Assembly (NCBI RefSeq): GCF_002879885.1
Contig: NZ_PNYA01000003.1
Coordinates: 248,001 to 312,000, forward strand
Length of the DNA stretch: 64,000 bases
Direction: 5' to 3'
Source of the DNA: Trinickia dabaoshanensis
GTDB taxonomy: Bacteria; Pseudomonadota; Gammaproteobacteria; Burkholderiales; Burkholderiaceae
Under the pieces are notes generated by a model. The model was not told the DNA's origin, made no database searches, and worked only from the letters and a program-made list of their open reading frames with translations. Positions within the stretch are counted from its first letter, which is position 1. Each line of letters opens with the position of its first letter. Below are positions 31,219 through 41,078 of the stretch, piece after piece. The position numbers and the translations under genes are program-made.

Positions 31219-31758
31219 TTACGCGGTCAGCGCCGTGCGCATGTCGGCGAGCCGTGCGCGAACCGAGGTGTCGAGCACTTCGTCGCCCACGGTGACGCGA
31301 ACGCCCCCGATCAGCGACGCATCGACTTCGACCGTCGGCTTGAGCTTTCGCCCAAACTTGCGCGTAAGGCTCGCGACGAGATCGGCGAGCTGGGCCTCTT
31401 GCAGCGGGAACGCGCTAACGATCAGCGCGTCGGCCGCGCCTTCGCGAGCGTTTTTCAGTTCTTCGAACTGGACGGCGATTTCGGGCAGCAGCGAGAGACG
31501 GTGATTGTCGACCAGCATCTGCACGAAGTTTTTCGCTTGCGGCGAGTCCTTCAGCGATGACTTGGCTGCGGCGAGCAGCAGATCGACGACCTGTGCGCGG
31601 CTCACCTTCGGGCTCGAGGCGACCGACATGAGCTCGGGCAGACGCGCAACCTGGCCCAGCTCCTCCACGAGAGCGGACCAAGCAGCGAGGTCACCGCCTT
31701 CGGCGACGCCGAACAGCGCCTCTGCGTAGGGACGGGCGATGGTTGCAAGTTCGGCCAT
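31219..31758 (-). CDS. atpH: ATP synthase F1 delta subunit
   Basis: 179-residue delta subunit (OSCP homologue) linking the peripheral stalk b2 to the top of F1. It has an N-terminal helical bundle beginning [19 protein letters not shown] and the C-terminal family segment [40 protein letters not shown]. Only 2 bp separate its start from the atpF stop codon, so translation is probably coupled. Confidence 0.97.
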   Translation of the reverse strand: MAELATIARPYAEALFGVAEGGDLAAWSALVEELGQVARLPELMSVASSPKVSRAQVVDLLLAAAKSSLKDSPQAKNFVQMLVDNHRLSLLPEIAVQFEELKNAREGAADALIVSAFPLQEAQLADLVASLTRKFGRKLKPTVEVDASLIGGVRVTVGDEVLDTSVRARLADMRTALTA

Positions 31759-31760
31759 GA

Positions 31761-32231
31761 TCAGAGCTCGGCTTTCAGTTGATTGAGCAGTTGGGCATGC
31801 GCCGCCTGATCGACTTCGCGCTTCAGGATCTGCTCGGCGCCCTTGACCGCCAGCGTGGCCACTTCGGCACGCAGCGTTTCACGCGCCTTTACGACTTGCT
31901 GCTCGGCTTCGGCCTTGGCCTGCGCGATGATGCGCGCCGCTTCCGCTTGCGCGTTGGCCTTGATTTCCTCGGCCACGGCGAGTGCGCGCTTTTCGGCGTC
32001 GGCGATGCGTTGCTGACCGTCGTTGCGTGCTTGCGCGAGTTCCTGATCGACGCGCTTGTGCGCAGCTTCGAGTTCCGTCTTGCCCTTTTCGGCGGCCGCG
32101 AGGCCATCGGCGATCTTCTTCGCACGTTCGTCGAGGGCTTTGACCATCGGCGGCCACACGAACTTCATCGTGAACCAGGCGAGGATCAGGAACACGACCA
32201 TTTGCGCAATCAGAGTTGCGTTGAGATTCAC
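31761..32231 (-). CDS. atpF: ATP synthase F0 b subunit
   Basis: 156-residue peripheral-stalk subunit. One N-terminal membrane helix ([20 protein letters not shown]) is followed by a long charged coiled coil rich in Ala, Glu, Gln and Lys. The start is GTG at 32231 with AAGGA upstream, giving [10 protein letters not shown], the usual N terminus; no ATG fits. It dimerises and holds F1 against rotation. It lies 140 bp from atpE. Confidence 0.97.
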   Translation of the reverse strand: MNLNATLIAQMVVFLILAWFTMKFVWPPMVKALDERAKKIADGLAAAEKGKTELEAAHKRVDQELAQARNDGQQRIADAEKRALAVAEEIKANAQAEAARIIAQAKAEAEQQVVKARETLRAEVATLAVKGAEQILKREVDQAAHAQLLNQLKAEL

Positions 32232-32371
32232 GGTGTTTCCTTAAACGTTGCTATATCGGAAAGTGAAACGGCAAGGCGCTCATCGACGTTACGTTCGATC
32301 AGCGCCCGAAGCTTGTCGTTTCGCCCCTGCGCCGTTCATTGCCAAGCCACGGCGCAAACTTCCGAGAAACC

Positions 32372-32677
<306 letters not shown>

Positions 32678-32724
32678 TTAAAGAAACGAAAAACGAATCT
32701 ACTTACGCCGCGACACGCGCTTGA

Positions 32725-33573
32725 TCAGTGCGAATCGTGCGCCTGGCCGATGTACACGAGCGTCAGCATCATGAAGATGAACGCTTGCAACAGCACGATC
32801 AGGATGTGGAAGATCGCCCAAACAGTGCCTGCGATCACGTGGCCGATGAAGCCGAGCACCGTCGTGTCCGCGCCGAACGTCCAGATGCTGCCGAGCAATG
32901 CGATGAGCAGGAACAGCAGTTCGCCCGCATACATGTTGCCGAACAGCCGCAACGCGAGCGAGACCGTCTTGGCGACGAACTCGATGATGTTCAGTGCAAG
33001 GTTCGGGATCCATAGCGACCAGTGCGAGCCGAACGGGGCCGACAGCAGTTCGTGAAGGAAGCCGCCCGCGCCCTTGATCTTGAAGTTGTAGTAAATCATC
33101 AGCACGAACACGCCGAGCGCGATACCGAACGTGCCGTTCAGATCGGCCGTCGGCACGATGCGGTGGTGCGAGATGACGCCCGACAAACCGAGCCAGCCGA
33201 TGACGCGGCCCGGCAGGTCGACAGGGATGAAATCGAGCGAGTTCATCAGCGCGACCCAAACGAATACGAACAGGGCGAGCGGTGCGATGAACGTGCGGTT
33301 GCCGTGAATGATCGCCTTCGATTGATCTTCGACCATTTCGACGAGCATCTCGATCGCGCACTGGAAGCGGCCCGGGACGCCCGGCGTGGCATTGCGCGCG
33401 GCCACGCGCAGAATGAAGATGGCCACGAGACCGCACACGATCGACCAGAACAGCGTGTCGATGTTCAACACGTGCATGTCGATGATCGACGTCTGGTGCG
33501 AGGTAGCGAAGTTTTGCAAGTGGTGCGAGATGTACTCGGACGGATCCAAGTGCGTGCTTTCTGTAGCTGCCAT
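32725..33573 (-). CDS. atpB: ATP synthase F0 a subunit
   Basis: 282-residue stator channel subunit with about six membrane helices. The essential Arg is in the ALRLFGNMYAGELLF helix, and further conserved residues occur in LVYIGQAH near the C terminus. The ATG at 33573 is preferred because AGGTGG lies 10 bp upstream; a GTG at 33588 would add five residues. It conducts protons together with the c ring. It is encoded first of the F0 core genes, after atpI. Confidence 0.96.
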   Translation of the reverse strand: MAATESTHLDPSEYISHHLQNFATSHQTSIIDMHVLNIDTLFWSIVCGLVAIFILRVAARNATPGVPGRFQCAIEMLVEMVEDQSKAIIHGNRTFIAPLALFVFVWVALMNSLDFIPVDLPGRVIGWLGLSGVISHHRIVPTADLNGTFGIALGVFVLMIYYNFKIKGAGGFLHELLSAPFGSHWSLWIPNLALNIIEFVAKTVSLALRLFGNMYAGELLFLLIALLGSIWTFGADTTVLGFIGHVIAGTVWAIFHILIVLLQAFIFMMLTLVYIGQAHDSH

Positions 33574-33712
33574 ATCGTTTATTGCCACCTAAATTGTCGA
33601 AAATCGTTCGGTGTCCACACGCACCCGAGGCGCCGCGCGAACGCGGCGAACGCCGGCGCGCCGCGCTTATCGCCGCGCGCGCCGCCGGTCGTCCACCGTC
33701 ATCCCATCAAGC

Positions 33713-34246
33713 TCACCGCCAAGCGAGCGCCAACCAGTACGTTTGAAGGGTGACGAGGAAGGTCACGAGCAGCGGCAGCCACCGCGCGTCGTGATACCAA
33801 AGCGCGACCGCGACGAACATCGCGACCGTTACCCCCATCTTGAGCATCTCGCCGATCATCCATGTCAGGATCGATCCGGCGCCGCCCGCTCCTTTCAAAC
33901 GTGCCGCGAACAATGCGCTCGGCACCCAGCATATCGCTCCGCCCAACAAGGCCGACAGCGCAGCAGGACCCGGCGGCTTATAAAACAGCCACCAGACCAG
34001 CGTGACGACCAGGGACAAAACCACTTGCGCTTTCACCACCTTGAACGGCGTGACACGCGAGGGGCGGCTCACGTCCGAGCCAAAGAGCTTTTCAGCCTCG
34101 GCCCGCGTGAGCGGAACGAAATTCTTATCTTGCTGCTCGGCATCCCACGCATCGTCGAACGTTTCCGAACGACCCACGACGCGAGCGGAAGAAGGATCAT
34201 GTCGCGCGCGTTCGTCGTGCCTTGTGCCCGGCTCTCGATCCGCCAT
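33713..34246 (-). CDS. atpI: ATP synthase assembly protein AtpI-like (subunit I)
   Basis: 177-residue protein with a hydrophilic charged N-terminal extension (about 1-75) and four hydrophobic helices (VVLSLVVTLVWWLFY, ALSALLGGAICWVPSALF, ILTWMIGEMLKMGVTVAMFVAVAL, LPLLVTFLVTLQTYWLALAW). It matches the AtpI family by topology, the AALLGG-like GALL helix and its place before atpB. AtpI aids c-ring assembly and is dispensable in many bacteria. Burkholderiales versions often have such an N-terminal extension. The ATG at 34246 has AGGATAAGG upstream. Confidence 0.88.
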   Translation of the reverse strand: MADREPGTRHDERARHDPSSARVVGRSETFDDAWDAEQQDKNFVPLTRAEAEKLFGSDVSRPSRVTPFKVVKAQVVLSLVVTLVWWLFYKPPGPAALSALLGGAICWVPSALFAARLKGAGGAGSILTWMIGEMLKMGVTVAMFVAVALWYHDARWLPLLVTFLVTLQTYWLALAWR

Positions 34247-34461
34247 CGCCTTATCCTGCAAAACCCATTTTCCAACCCGAAGCTTTCGCCGTGCTTACGG
34301 GGCTGCCTAGCTAATAAATCCGGGCGATTGTAAGCGATAGTTGCAGGCGATTCAAGACTTTAGCTGCGACAAAAAACTGCTTGAAAACGACGCCCGGCGC
34401 GGGTGCGCGGTCCGTCGATCCGGCGAAACCGAAAGGCGCCCGAAACCGGCGGCGAGCGGCA

Positions 34462-35610
34462 TCATGCGTGCGCGAGCAACCATGCGCCGAGCGCGGTGCC
34501 GACCACCCAAAACGGTATCGAGACGAGATGGAACGGCAGCCAAACGCCGCGTGTTTTCGATAACCGCACGGCGATCAGGTTAGCCAGCGAGCCGATCGCA
34601 ATACCGAAGCCCCCCACGCTCACGCCGAACGCCAGCGCGCGCCAATCCTTCGTGAACTCGGCCAGCATGATCGCAGCCGGCACATTGCTGATCGCTTGCG
34701 ACAAAACGGCACCTGCGACATAAGCGCGCAGCATCGAATGAAGGCCTAACCCCGCGACCGTATCGTGCACCCAAGGCAGCTCGGCCACGCTGCGCAGGAC
34801 GATGAACATCAGCACGAAAATCAGCAGCAACGCCCAGTCGATTTTTAGGACGGCGTCGCGCCGCCACAACAGAAAACCGCCTGCCACGCCGATGAGGCCG
34901 ATGGCCGCGTGATGCGAATCGGCAAGCAACACGAACGCCACGAAGAGCACGGCGGCAACGCCGGCGTAAGCGCGATCGACCCGCTCCTTGGCGGCATCCT
35001 TCGAAAGATCGAGCGCCTTGGGCTTGAATGCGAAGAACGCCAGCACATACAACATCGCGGTCAACGTCGCGCACAGCGGAGCCAACGCCCAGACGAATCG
35101 TCCGAACGACACGCCCCCGACTTGCCACAAGAACAGGTTCTGCGGGTTGCCGAGCGGCGTGAGCACCGAGCCGGCATTGACGGCCAGCGCCAAAAAGATC
35201 GTCAAGCGTTTGACGGGCAACGGCGTCAGCGCGTGCAGCGAAAGAACGAGCGGGATGACGACGAACAGCGCGACGTCGTTCGTGACGAGCATCGAGAGCC
35301 CCGCGGCCAGTCCGATCAGCAAGCACGCCAGCGCGCGCTCCGAGCGAACGTGATGCACGACGCGGTGCGCGAGCCACATGAGCAAACCGGACAACTCGAT
35401 CGCCTTCGTCAGCATCAACAATCCGGCCAGCGTCAACACGGTAGGCCAATCCACCATCGTCGGCAGTCGAAGCCAAGATTGCGGCCGCACGCATTGAAGC
35501 ACCGCGAGAACGACGACGAGGATCGCGAGGACGGGCTCTTTGAAAGCGTATGAAACGATTTTGCGCGGCACGCTCGCGCGGTTTGCGCGGGTATCGTCTA
35601 CGGTCGGCAT
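34462..35610 (-). CDS. Ion-transporter superfamily permease (SLC13/ArsB/NhaD-like)
   Basis: 382-residue membrane protein with about 10-11 helices. The inverted-repeat motifs of the ion-transporter superfamily are visible: MLVTNDVALFVVIPLVL in the first half and AISNVPAAIMLAEF in the second, with VNAGSVLTPLGNPQNLFLWQ between them, typical of ArsB, NhaD and SLC13 relatives. Substrate candidates are an anion, a dicarboxylate or sodium/proton exchange; the sequence does not decide. The N-terminal start MPTVDDTRAN at 35610 is a guess among several. It lies 62 bp downstream of parB on the same strand and has no transport partner nearby. Confidence 0.82.
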   Translation of the reverse strand: MPTVDDTRANRASVPRKIVSYAFKEPVLAILVVVLAVLQCVRPQSWLRLPTMVDWPTVLTLAGLLMLTKAIELSGLLMWLAHRVVHHVRSERALACLLIGLAAGLSMLVTNDVALFVVIPLVLSLHALTPLPVKRLTIFLALAVNAGSVLTPLGNPQNLFLWQVGGVSFGRFVWALAPLCATLTAMLYVLAFFAFKPKALDLSKDAAKERVDRAYAGVAAVLFVAFVLLADSHHAAIGLIGVAGGFLLWRRDAVLKIDWALLLIFVLMFIVLRSVAELPWVHDTVAGLGLHSMLRAYVAGAVLSQAISNVPAAIMLAEFTKDWRALAFGVSVGGFGIAIGSLANLIAVRLSKTRGVWLPFHLVSIPFWVVGTALGAWLLAHA

Positions 35611-35671
35611 GGATGGAGCAGGTTCGAGTGGACACACACGCGTGCAGTGCGCGAGAAACGTGCCGCCTTCT

Positions 35672-36559
35672 TCAAGCCGCGGAACTGCCGCGCAGGCGCG
35701 CGAGAATGCCGTCGAGGGCGTCGAGATCGCCGAATTCGATCTGCAATTGGCCTCGCCCGCGCCGGCCGAGCTTGATCTTCACCGCTGACGCAAGCAAGTC
35801 CGACAACTCTTCTTCGAGGCGGCGCGTGTCGCGTCCCCCGTCGTGATTCGAGCGCGCCTTGACCGTGGGCTCCGCCTTCGTCGTGGCGGTCACGAGCCGC
35901 TCCGTCTCGCGCACCGACATACGCTTGTTGACGACTTGGTTGGCCAGCGTGATCTGCGTGGCCGAATCCACGGCGAGCAGCGCTCGGGCGTGGCCCATGT
36001 CGAGGTCGCCCGCGAGCAGCATCGTCTGCACGGGATGGGCAAGATTGAGCAAGCGCAGCAGGTTCGATACGGCACTGCGGGAACGCCCCACCGACTCGGC
36101 CGCTTGTTCATGGGTGAAATCGAACTCGTCCAGCAATCGCTGGATACCTTGCGCCTCTTCCAACGGATTGAGATCTTCACGTTGGATGTTTTCGATAAGC
36201 GCCATCGCGGCGGCGGCTTGGTCGGGCACGTCTTTGACGAGCACCGGCACCTCGGCCAATCCGGCGATATGCGCGGCACGAAAACGCCGCTCGCCCGCGA
36301 TGATCTCGAATTTCTCCTCGGAGACGGGACGCACGAGGATCGGCTGCATGACACCTTGCGCCCGAATGCTCGCGGCCAACTCCTGCAAGCTGCCTTCGTC
36401 CATGCGGGTACGCGGCTGATACTTGCCGGCCTGCAGCTTGCCGAGCGGCAGTACGCTGGGGTGCCCTTCGCTGCGCACGGCCGTCGTGATGTCGGCGCTA
36501 CCGCCGAGCAGGGCTTCCAGCCCACGTCCCAATCCCTTCTTCTTCGCTACGGCATTCAT
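35672..36559 (-). CDS. parB: Chromosome-partitioning protein ParB
   Basis: 295-residue CTPase clamp that loads at parS and spreads along DNA. It begins with the basic MNAVAKKKGLGRGLEALLGG typical of chromosomal ParB. The CTP-binding motif is EIIAGERRFRAAHIAG with LIENIQREDLNPLEEAQG, followed by a helix-turn-helix (THEQAAESVGRSRSAVSNLLRLLNL) and a C-terminal dimer domain. GAGGAA precedes the ATG at 36559. It is encoded 41 bp after parA. Two parS sites lie at 38649 and 40236, so this is the primary chromosome system. Confidence 0.97.
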   Translation of the reverse strand: MNAVAKKKGLGRGLEALLGGSADITTAVRSEGHPSVLPLGKLQAGKYQPRTRMDEGSLQELAASIRAQGVMQPILVRPVSEEKFEIIAGERRFRAAHIAGLAEVPVLVKDVPDQAAAAMALIENIQREDLNPLEEAQGIQRLLDEFDFTHEQAAESVGRSRSAVSNLLRLLNLAHPVQTMLLAGDLDMGHARALLAVDSATQITLANQVVNKRMSVRETERLVTATTKAEPTVKARSNHDGGRDTRRLEEELSDLLASAVKIKLGRRGRGQLQIEFGDLDALDGILARLRGSSAA

Positions 36560-36600
36560 CGCATTTCCTCGATCCGCTTTTCCATCGCGCCGCACGGTAC

Positions 36601-37371
36601 TCATAGCGCGCGTACGCGTTCAATCATTTCGGCGCCGAACTGCACGTACGCTTGCGCCCCGCGCGAAGCACGGTCGAAGACGACGCCCGGCAGCCCGTAG
36701 CTCGGCGCTTCGGCCAAGCGAACGTTGCGCGGAATCACCGCATCGAACACCTTGTCGCCGAAATGCTCCTTGAGTTGATCCGATACCTGCTGCTGCAACG
36801 TGATGCGCGGATCGAACATCACGCGCAGCAAACCGATGACCTTCAAATCGCGATTGAGGTTCGCGTGGACCTGCTTGATGGTGTTGACGAGGTCCGACAA
36901 ACCTTCGAGCGCGAAGTACTCGCACTGCATCGGAATCACCACACCGTGCGCCGCGCACAGCGCATTGAGCGTGAGCAGCGACAATGCCGGCGGACAGTCG
37001 ATCAGCACGAAGTCGTAATCGTCGGCCACGGCGGCAATCGCAACTTTCAATTGCCTTTCGCGATTATCGACGCTGACGAGCTCTATCTCCGCACCCGCTA
37101 GTTCGCGGTTAGCCGGCAGCACGTCGTAGGACACCGCCTCCGACTTGATCCGTGCCTCGGCGACAGCCAAGCCGTCAACGAGCACTTCATAGACGGTGTT
37201 CTCGCACTCGGCTTTGTTGATCCCGCTTCCCATCGTCGCGTTGCCCTGTGGATCGAGATCGATCAACAGCACGCGCTGTCCCTGCGAAGCGAGACTGGCG
37301 GCGAGGTTCACCGCCGTCGTCGTCTTGCCGACACCGCCCTTTTGGTTCGCCACGCAGAAGATTTTTGCCAT
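36601..37371 (-). CDS. parA: Chromosome-partitioning ATPase ParA
   Basis: 256-residue deviant Walker ATPase that moves ParB-parS complexes. The P loop is KGGVGKTTT (residues 11-19), with the signature Lys at 11. The second Walker motif is VLLIDLDPQGN and the switch region FVLIDCPPALSLLTLNAL. There is no N-terminal helix-turn-helix extension, so it is the chromosomal short type. It is encoded between rsmG and parB. Confidence 0.98.
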   Translation of the reverse strand: MAKIFCVANQKGGVGKTTTAVNLAASLASQGQRVLLIDLDPQGNATMGSGINKAECENTVYEVLVDGLAVAEARIKSEAVSYDVLPANRELAGAEIELVSVDNRERQLKVAIAAVADDYDFVLIDCPPALSLLTLNALCAAHGVVIPMQCEYFALEGLSDLVNTIKQVHANLNRDLKVIGLLRVMFDPRITLQQQVSDQLKEHFGDKVFDAVIPRNVRLAEAPSYGLPGVVFDRASRGAQAYVQFGAEMIERVRAL

Positions 37372-37428
37372 CGTTCGGAAATCCTAGTTACCGCTGTTGC
37401 ACTGCTGACGTTTGATGCAGGGAATCGC

Positions 37429-38115
37429 TCAATCGAAGACGACTTCCACGAGGTGCCGCTCGGCGCCGAGGAACGGGACCCGCAATTGCACGATCTCGGC
37501 CGCGCGCGCGCCCGCCGGCAATCGCTCGATCTCGGCATCGGGCCTCACCCCCTTCATCGCCCAGATCGATCCCTGCTCGCTCACCAAGTGACGCGCAAGT
37601 GTAACGAAATCGGCGAGCTCTGCGAATGCGCGCGAGACGATTGCGTCGAATTTTCCCGGCACCTCGATGCCGGGCCGAAGATTTTCGACCCGCCCTGTCA
37701 CGACCGACAGATTGTCGAGCTTCAGTTGAGCCTTCGCCTGGGCCTGGAACGCCGACTTTTTTTGGACGATGTCGTTCAACGTTACATTGCGCTCGGGCAA
37801 CGCAATGGCGAGAACGATACCCGGGAGTCCGCCGCCCGATCCGACGTCCAAAATCGTGCGTCCGCTTCGTGCCGCCAAATGCGGGACGATCGACAGCGAA
37901 TCGAGAATATGCTGGATGAGCATTTGACGCGGGTCGCGAATCGCCGTCAGGTTATAGACCGCGTTCCACTTCGCCAGCAAAGCAACGTAGTCGACGAGCC
38001 GCTCGAATTGCTCGCCGGAAAGCGCAACGCCAAGCTCGCTCGTTCCCGCGTGAAGAAGATCCAGCCACGAAGCTCGATCGCTCGAATGCGCCCCGTTGGC
38101 GCGTGGCGACGTCAT
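37429..38115 (-). CDS. rsmG: 16S rRNA (guanine527-N7)-methyltransferase RsmG
   Basis: 228-residue SAM-dependent methyltransferase acting on the 530 loop of 16S rRNA. The SAM motif is [21 protein letters not shown], and the family N-terminal segment is [24 protein letters not shown]. Its start overlaps the mnmG stop by 4 bp (ATGA-type), so the two are translationally coupled, the widespread gidA-gidB pair. Loss of RsmG gives low-level streptomycin resistance in other species. Confidence 0.97.
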   Translation of the reverse strand: MTSPRANGAHSSDRASWLDLLHAGTSELGVALSGEQFERLVDYVALLAKWNAVYNLTAIRDPRQMLIQHILDSLSIVPHLAARSGRTILDVGSGGGLPGIVLAIALPERNVTLNDIVQKKSAFQAQAKAQLKLDNLSVVTGRVENLRPGIEVPGKFDAIVSRAFAELADFVTLARHLVSEQGSIWAMKGVRPDAEIERLPAGARAAEIVQLRVPFLGAERHLVEVVFD

Positions 38116-40082
38116 TGAGCGCCGGGAGCCGAATCGGCCCCGCTAGCTTCGGCGGTGCTCGGCTCTGCTGCCGCCCGCCTTCCTAGACCTTTCTTCAGAT
38201 GAACCATCAACAACGAGATCGTTGCGGGCGTGATCCCGGAGATGCGCGAGGCCTGGCCGATCGTTTCCGGACGGAATTGATTGAGTTTCTGCCGTGCCTC
38301 GAAGGAAAGACCCCGGACGACGGCATAGTCGATCCCTTCGGGTAGCCGCGTGCTTTCGTTTGCCTCGTTGCGTTCAATCTCGTCAGCCTGGCGCTCGATG
38401 TAGCCCTGGTACTTCACGCCAATCTCGATCTGTTCCTTGATCTGATCAAGCAGCACCGGGTCATCGGCGAGCGGAGCATCGGGGCCGCATGTGCCCTCTC
38501 GCAAGCCGCAGATTCCGTCATACGTGATTCCCGGACGGCGCAGCAAGTCGGCCAGGTTGTACTCGTGATCGATCGGCTTGCCTAACAGTGCAGTGGCCTC
38601 CTCCGCAGACAGCGTCTTCGGATTCACCCACGTGGAGCGCAGGCGCTCTGTTTCACGTGAAACAGCGTCGCGCTTCCGACAAAACGCGTCCCAGCGGATA
38701 TCGTCCACCACCCCGAGCTCACGGCCGATTTCAGTGAGGCGCATATCCGCATTGTCTTCACGAAGGCTCAACCGATACTCGGCGCGGCTTGTGAACATGC
38801 GATACGGCTCCGATACGCCGCGCGTCACAAGGTCATCCACGAGCACGCCCAGATAAGCCTGGTCGCGACGCGGACACCACGCATCCTTCCCCTGCACGTA
38901 ACGCCCGGCATTGATACCGGCGAGCAGGCCTTGGGCCGCCGCTTCTTCGTAACCGGTCGTCCCGTTGATTTGCCCGGCGAAAAACAGCCCACGTATCACC
39001 TTCGTTTCAAGCGAGGCCTTCAACCCGCGAGGGTCGAAGTAGTCGTACTCGATGGCGTACCCAGGCCGCAAGATATGCGCGTTCTCGAGCCCGTGCATCG
39101 AATGCACGAGATCGAGTTGGACGTCGAACGGCAGGCTTGTCGAGATCCCATTCGGATAGAACTCGTTGGTCGTCAGCCCTTCCGGCTCGAGGAAGATTTG
39201 ATGCGACGTTTTCGAAGCGAAGCGGTGAATCTTGTCTTCAATCGACGGGCAATACCGTGGCCCCACACCCTCGATCACGCCGGTGTACATCGGCGACCGG
39301 TCAAGGCCGTTTCGAATGATGTCGTGCGTCTGCTCGTTCGTGTGCGTGACCCAGCACGGCACCTGCTGCGGGTGCTGTTCGACACGGCCCAAGAACGAAA
39401 ACACAGGGATCGGATCGAGGTCGCCTGGCTGCTCTTCTAGCTTGGAGAAATCAATCGTGCGGCCGTCGATGCGCGGAGGCGTACCCGTTTTCAGGCGCCC
39501 TTGCGGCAGCTTGAGTTCCTTCAAGCGGCCCGACAACGACACAGCAGCGGGATCGCCTGCGCGGCCACCCGTGTAGTTGTTCAACCCAACGTGGATCTTA
39601 CCGTCGAGAAAAGTACCGGCCGTCAGGACGACGGCGCGCGCGCGAAACTGCACGCCAACTTGGGTCACCGCACCGACAACGCGGTCGCCTTCGACGATCA
39701 GGTCCTCCACCGCCTGCTGAAACAGGCTCAGATTCGGCTGATTCTCAAGCCGGCGCCGGATCGCCGCTTTGTATAGGATGCGGTCCGCTTGGGCGCGGGT
39801 TGCTCGAACGGCCGGCCCCTTCGACGAATTGAGGATGCGGAACTGAATCCCGCCTTCATCGGTTGCCGCCGCCATGGCGCCGCCGAGCGCGTCCACCTCT
39901 TTCACGAGGTGGCCTTTTCCAATGCCGCCGATCGACGGATTGCAGCTCATCTGGCCGAGCGTTTCGATGTTGTGCGTGAGCAGCAGTGTCTTAGCGCCCA
40001 TGCGGGCCGAGGCCAAAGCGGCTTCCGTGCCGGCATGACCTCCGCCGACAACGATTACGTCAAATTCTGTGGGATAAAGCAT
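38112..40082 (-). CDS. mnmG: tRNA uridine-5-carboxymethylaminomethyl modification enzyme MnmG
   Basis: 656-residue FAD protein that works with MnmE on the wobble uridine of tRNAs. The dinucleotide motif [22 protein letters not shown] lies at residues 8-29. The family signatures [15 protein letters not shown] and [21 protein letters not shown], and the tRNA-binding C-terminal helical domain, are present. The last 25 residues are a loose Ala/Glu/Ser tail. The coding sequence contains a perfect parS at 38649-38664, so ParB loading constrains this part of the gene. It is the first gene of mnmG-rsmG-parA-parB. Confidence 0.98.
   Translation of the reverse strand: MLYPTEFDVIVVGGGHAGTEAALASARMGAKTLLLTHNIETLGQMSCNPSIGGIGKGHLVKEVDALGGAMAAATDEGGIQFRILNSSKGPAVRATRAQADRILYKAAIRRRLENQPNLSLFQQAVEDLIVEGDRVVGAVTQVGVQFRARAVVLTAGTFLDGKIHVGLNNYTGGRAGDPAAVSLSGRLKELKLPQGRLKTGTPPRIDGRTIDFSKLEEQPGDLDPIPVFSFLGRVEQHPQQVPCWVTHTNEQTHDIIRNGLDRSPMYTGVIEGVGPRYCPSIEDKIHRFASKTSHQIFLEPEGLTTNEFYPNGISTSLPFDVQLDLVHSMHGLENAHILRPGYAIEYDYFDPRGLKASLETKVIRGLFFAGQINGTTGYEEAAAQGLLAGINAGRYVQGKDAWCPRRDQAYLGVLVDDLVTRGVSEPYRMFTSRAEYRLSLREDNADMRLTEIGRELGVVDDIRWDAFCRKRDAVSRETERLRSTWVNPKTLSAEEATALLGKPIDHEYNLADLLRRPGITYDGICGLREGTCGPDAPLADDPVLLDQIKEQIEIGVKYQGYIERQADEIERNEANESTRLPEGIDYAVVRGLSFEARQKLNQFRPETIGQASRISGITPATISLLMVHLKKGLGRRAAAEPSTAEASGADSAPGAQ
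38649..38664. other. parS centromere site (perfect 16-bp palindrome) inside mnmG
   Basis: TGTTTCACGTGAAACA is the exact consensus chromosomal parS. It lies within the mnmG coding sequence, about 2.1 kb from the parB start. ParB is encoded nearby, so recognition is expected from family knowledge. Confidence 0.97.
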
Positions 40083-40235
40083 GGCGATCCCATGGACGCG
40101 AGGTGCATGGGCCTATCGGGAAATGTATGCGCGAAATTATAGCGGGGATCGCGTTCGAGGCGGGCTAGCCAGACGGCCAGCGGATGATGTTTTACAAATA
40201 TCTGGGCTGCGCCTCACACCGCGGCGACGCCATCA

Positions 40236-40251
40236 TGTTTCACGTGGAACA
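40236..40251. other. Second parS centromere site upstream of mnmG
   Basis: TGTTTCACGTGGAACA matches the parS consensus at 15 of 16 positions (one A to G change in the right arm). It lies in the 237-bp gap between the mnmG start and the livF stop, 1.6 kb from the first site, so the two can act as a cluster for ParB loading. Confidence 0.9.
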
Positions 40252-40269
40252 TTACCTAACGAAAAGGCA

Positions 40270-40307
40270 GGGCGGGCGCTGCGGCACGCCCTTCAACTGG
40301 CCCGCCC
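40270..40307 (-). terminator. Possible terminator after the first liv operon
   Basis: GGGCGGGC (40270-40277) pairs with GCCCGCCC (40300-40307). On the minus strand it follows the livF stop codon by 12 bp and is followed by CTGCCTTTTC, a weak U-run. Moderate support. Confidence 0.5.
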
Positions 40308-40319
40308 CGGAGTCACCGC

Positions 40320-41078
40320 TCAAGCCGTCTTCTTCGCTAGCCCAAGATACGTTTCGATGACGCGAGGATTGCGCGCCAACGAAGCCGCCTCCCCTTCCAA
40401 CGCCAACTCTCCCGTCTCCAGTACGTAGCCGTAATCCGAGATCTGCAACGCAGCCCGCGCATTCTGCTCGATCAGCAGCGTCGCCACGCCGGTACTGCGC
40501 AATGCGCTGATGATATGGAAGATCTCTTTCACGATGAGCGGAGCGAGGCCCAAGCTCGGCTCGTCCAACATCAGCAAATCCGGCTTCCCCATCAATGCGC
40601 GGCCAAGCGCGAGCATTTGCCGCTCGCCGCCGGACAACGTACCGGCCGCCTGCTTGCGCCGTTCCTTAAGTCGAGGAAACCGCTCGAAAACGGGCTCGAG
40701 CTGATCGAGGAAGTCTCGCTCACCGGCTCGCTTGCGGCGGTAGGCGCCGAGCACGAGGTTGTCCTCGACCGTCATCGTCGAGAACAGCTCGCGCTTTTCC
40801 GGCACGAGGCACATGCCCCGCTCCACCCGCTTTTCGACGGGCAAGGCGCCGACCTCTTCCCCCCGATAGCACACGGGGCCGCTCGTGTGTCCGGTACTCG
40901 GCAGCGCGCCCATGACGGCATTGAGCAACGTGGACTTACCCGCGCCGTTCGGTCCGATCACGCTGACGATCTGGCCCGGGCGAACCGCGATCGATACGTC
41001 GTGCAGCGCCTCCACCTTGCCATAGCGCACGGACAGTCCGGCCACCGACAAAATCGGCATGGTCGTCGTTTCGTTCAT
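40320..41078 (-). CDS. livF: Branched-chain amino-acid ABC transporter ATP-binding protein LivF
   Basis: 252-residue ABC ATPase. Walker A is GPNGAGKST, the signature motif [33 protein letters not shown] includes Walker B, and the C-terminal motif RVIETYLGL is typical of LivF. The ATG at 41078 directly abuts the stop codon of the upstream LivM-LivG fusion, so the proteins are made together. It energises import through LivH and the fused LivM. Confidence 0.93.
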   Translation of the reverse strand: MNETTTMPILSVAGLSVRYGKVEALHDVSIAVRPGQIVSVIGPNGAGKSTLLNAVMGALPSTGHTSGPVCYRGEEVGALPVEKRVERGMCLVPEKRELFSTMTVEDNLVLGAYRRKRAGERDFLDQLEPVFERFPRLKERRKQAAGTLSGGERQMLALGRALMGKPDLLMLDEPSLGLAPLIVKEIFHIISALRSTGVATLLIEQNARAALQISDYGYVLETGELALEGEAASLARNPRVIETYLGLAKKTA

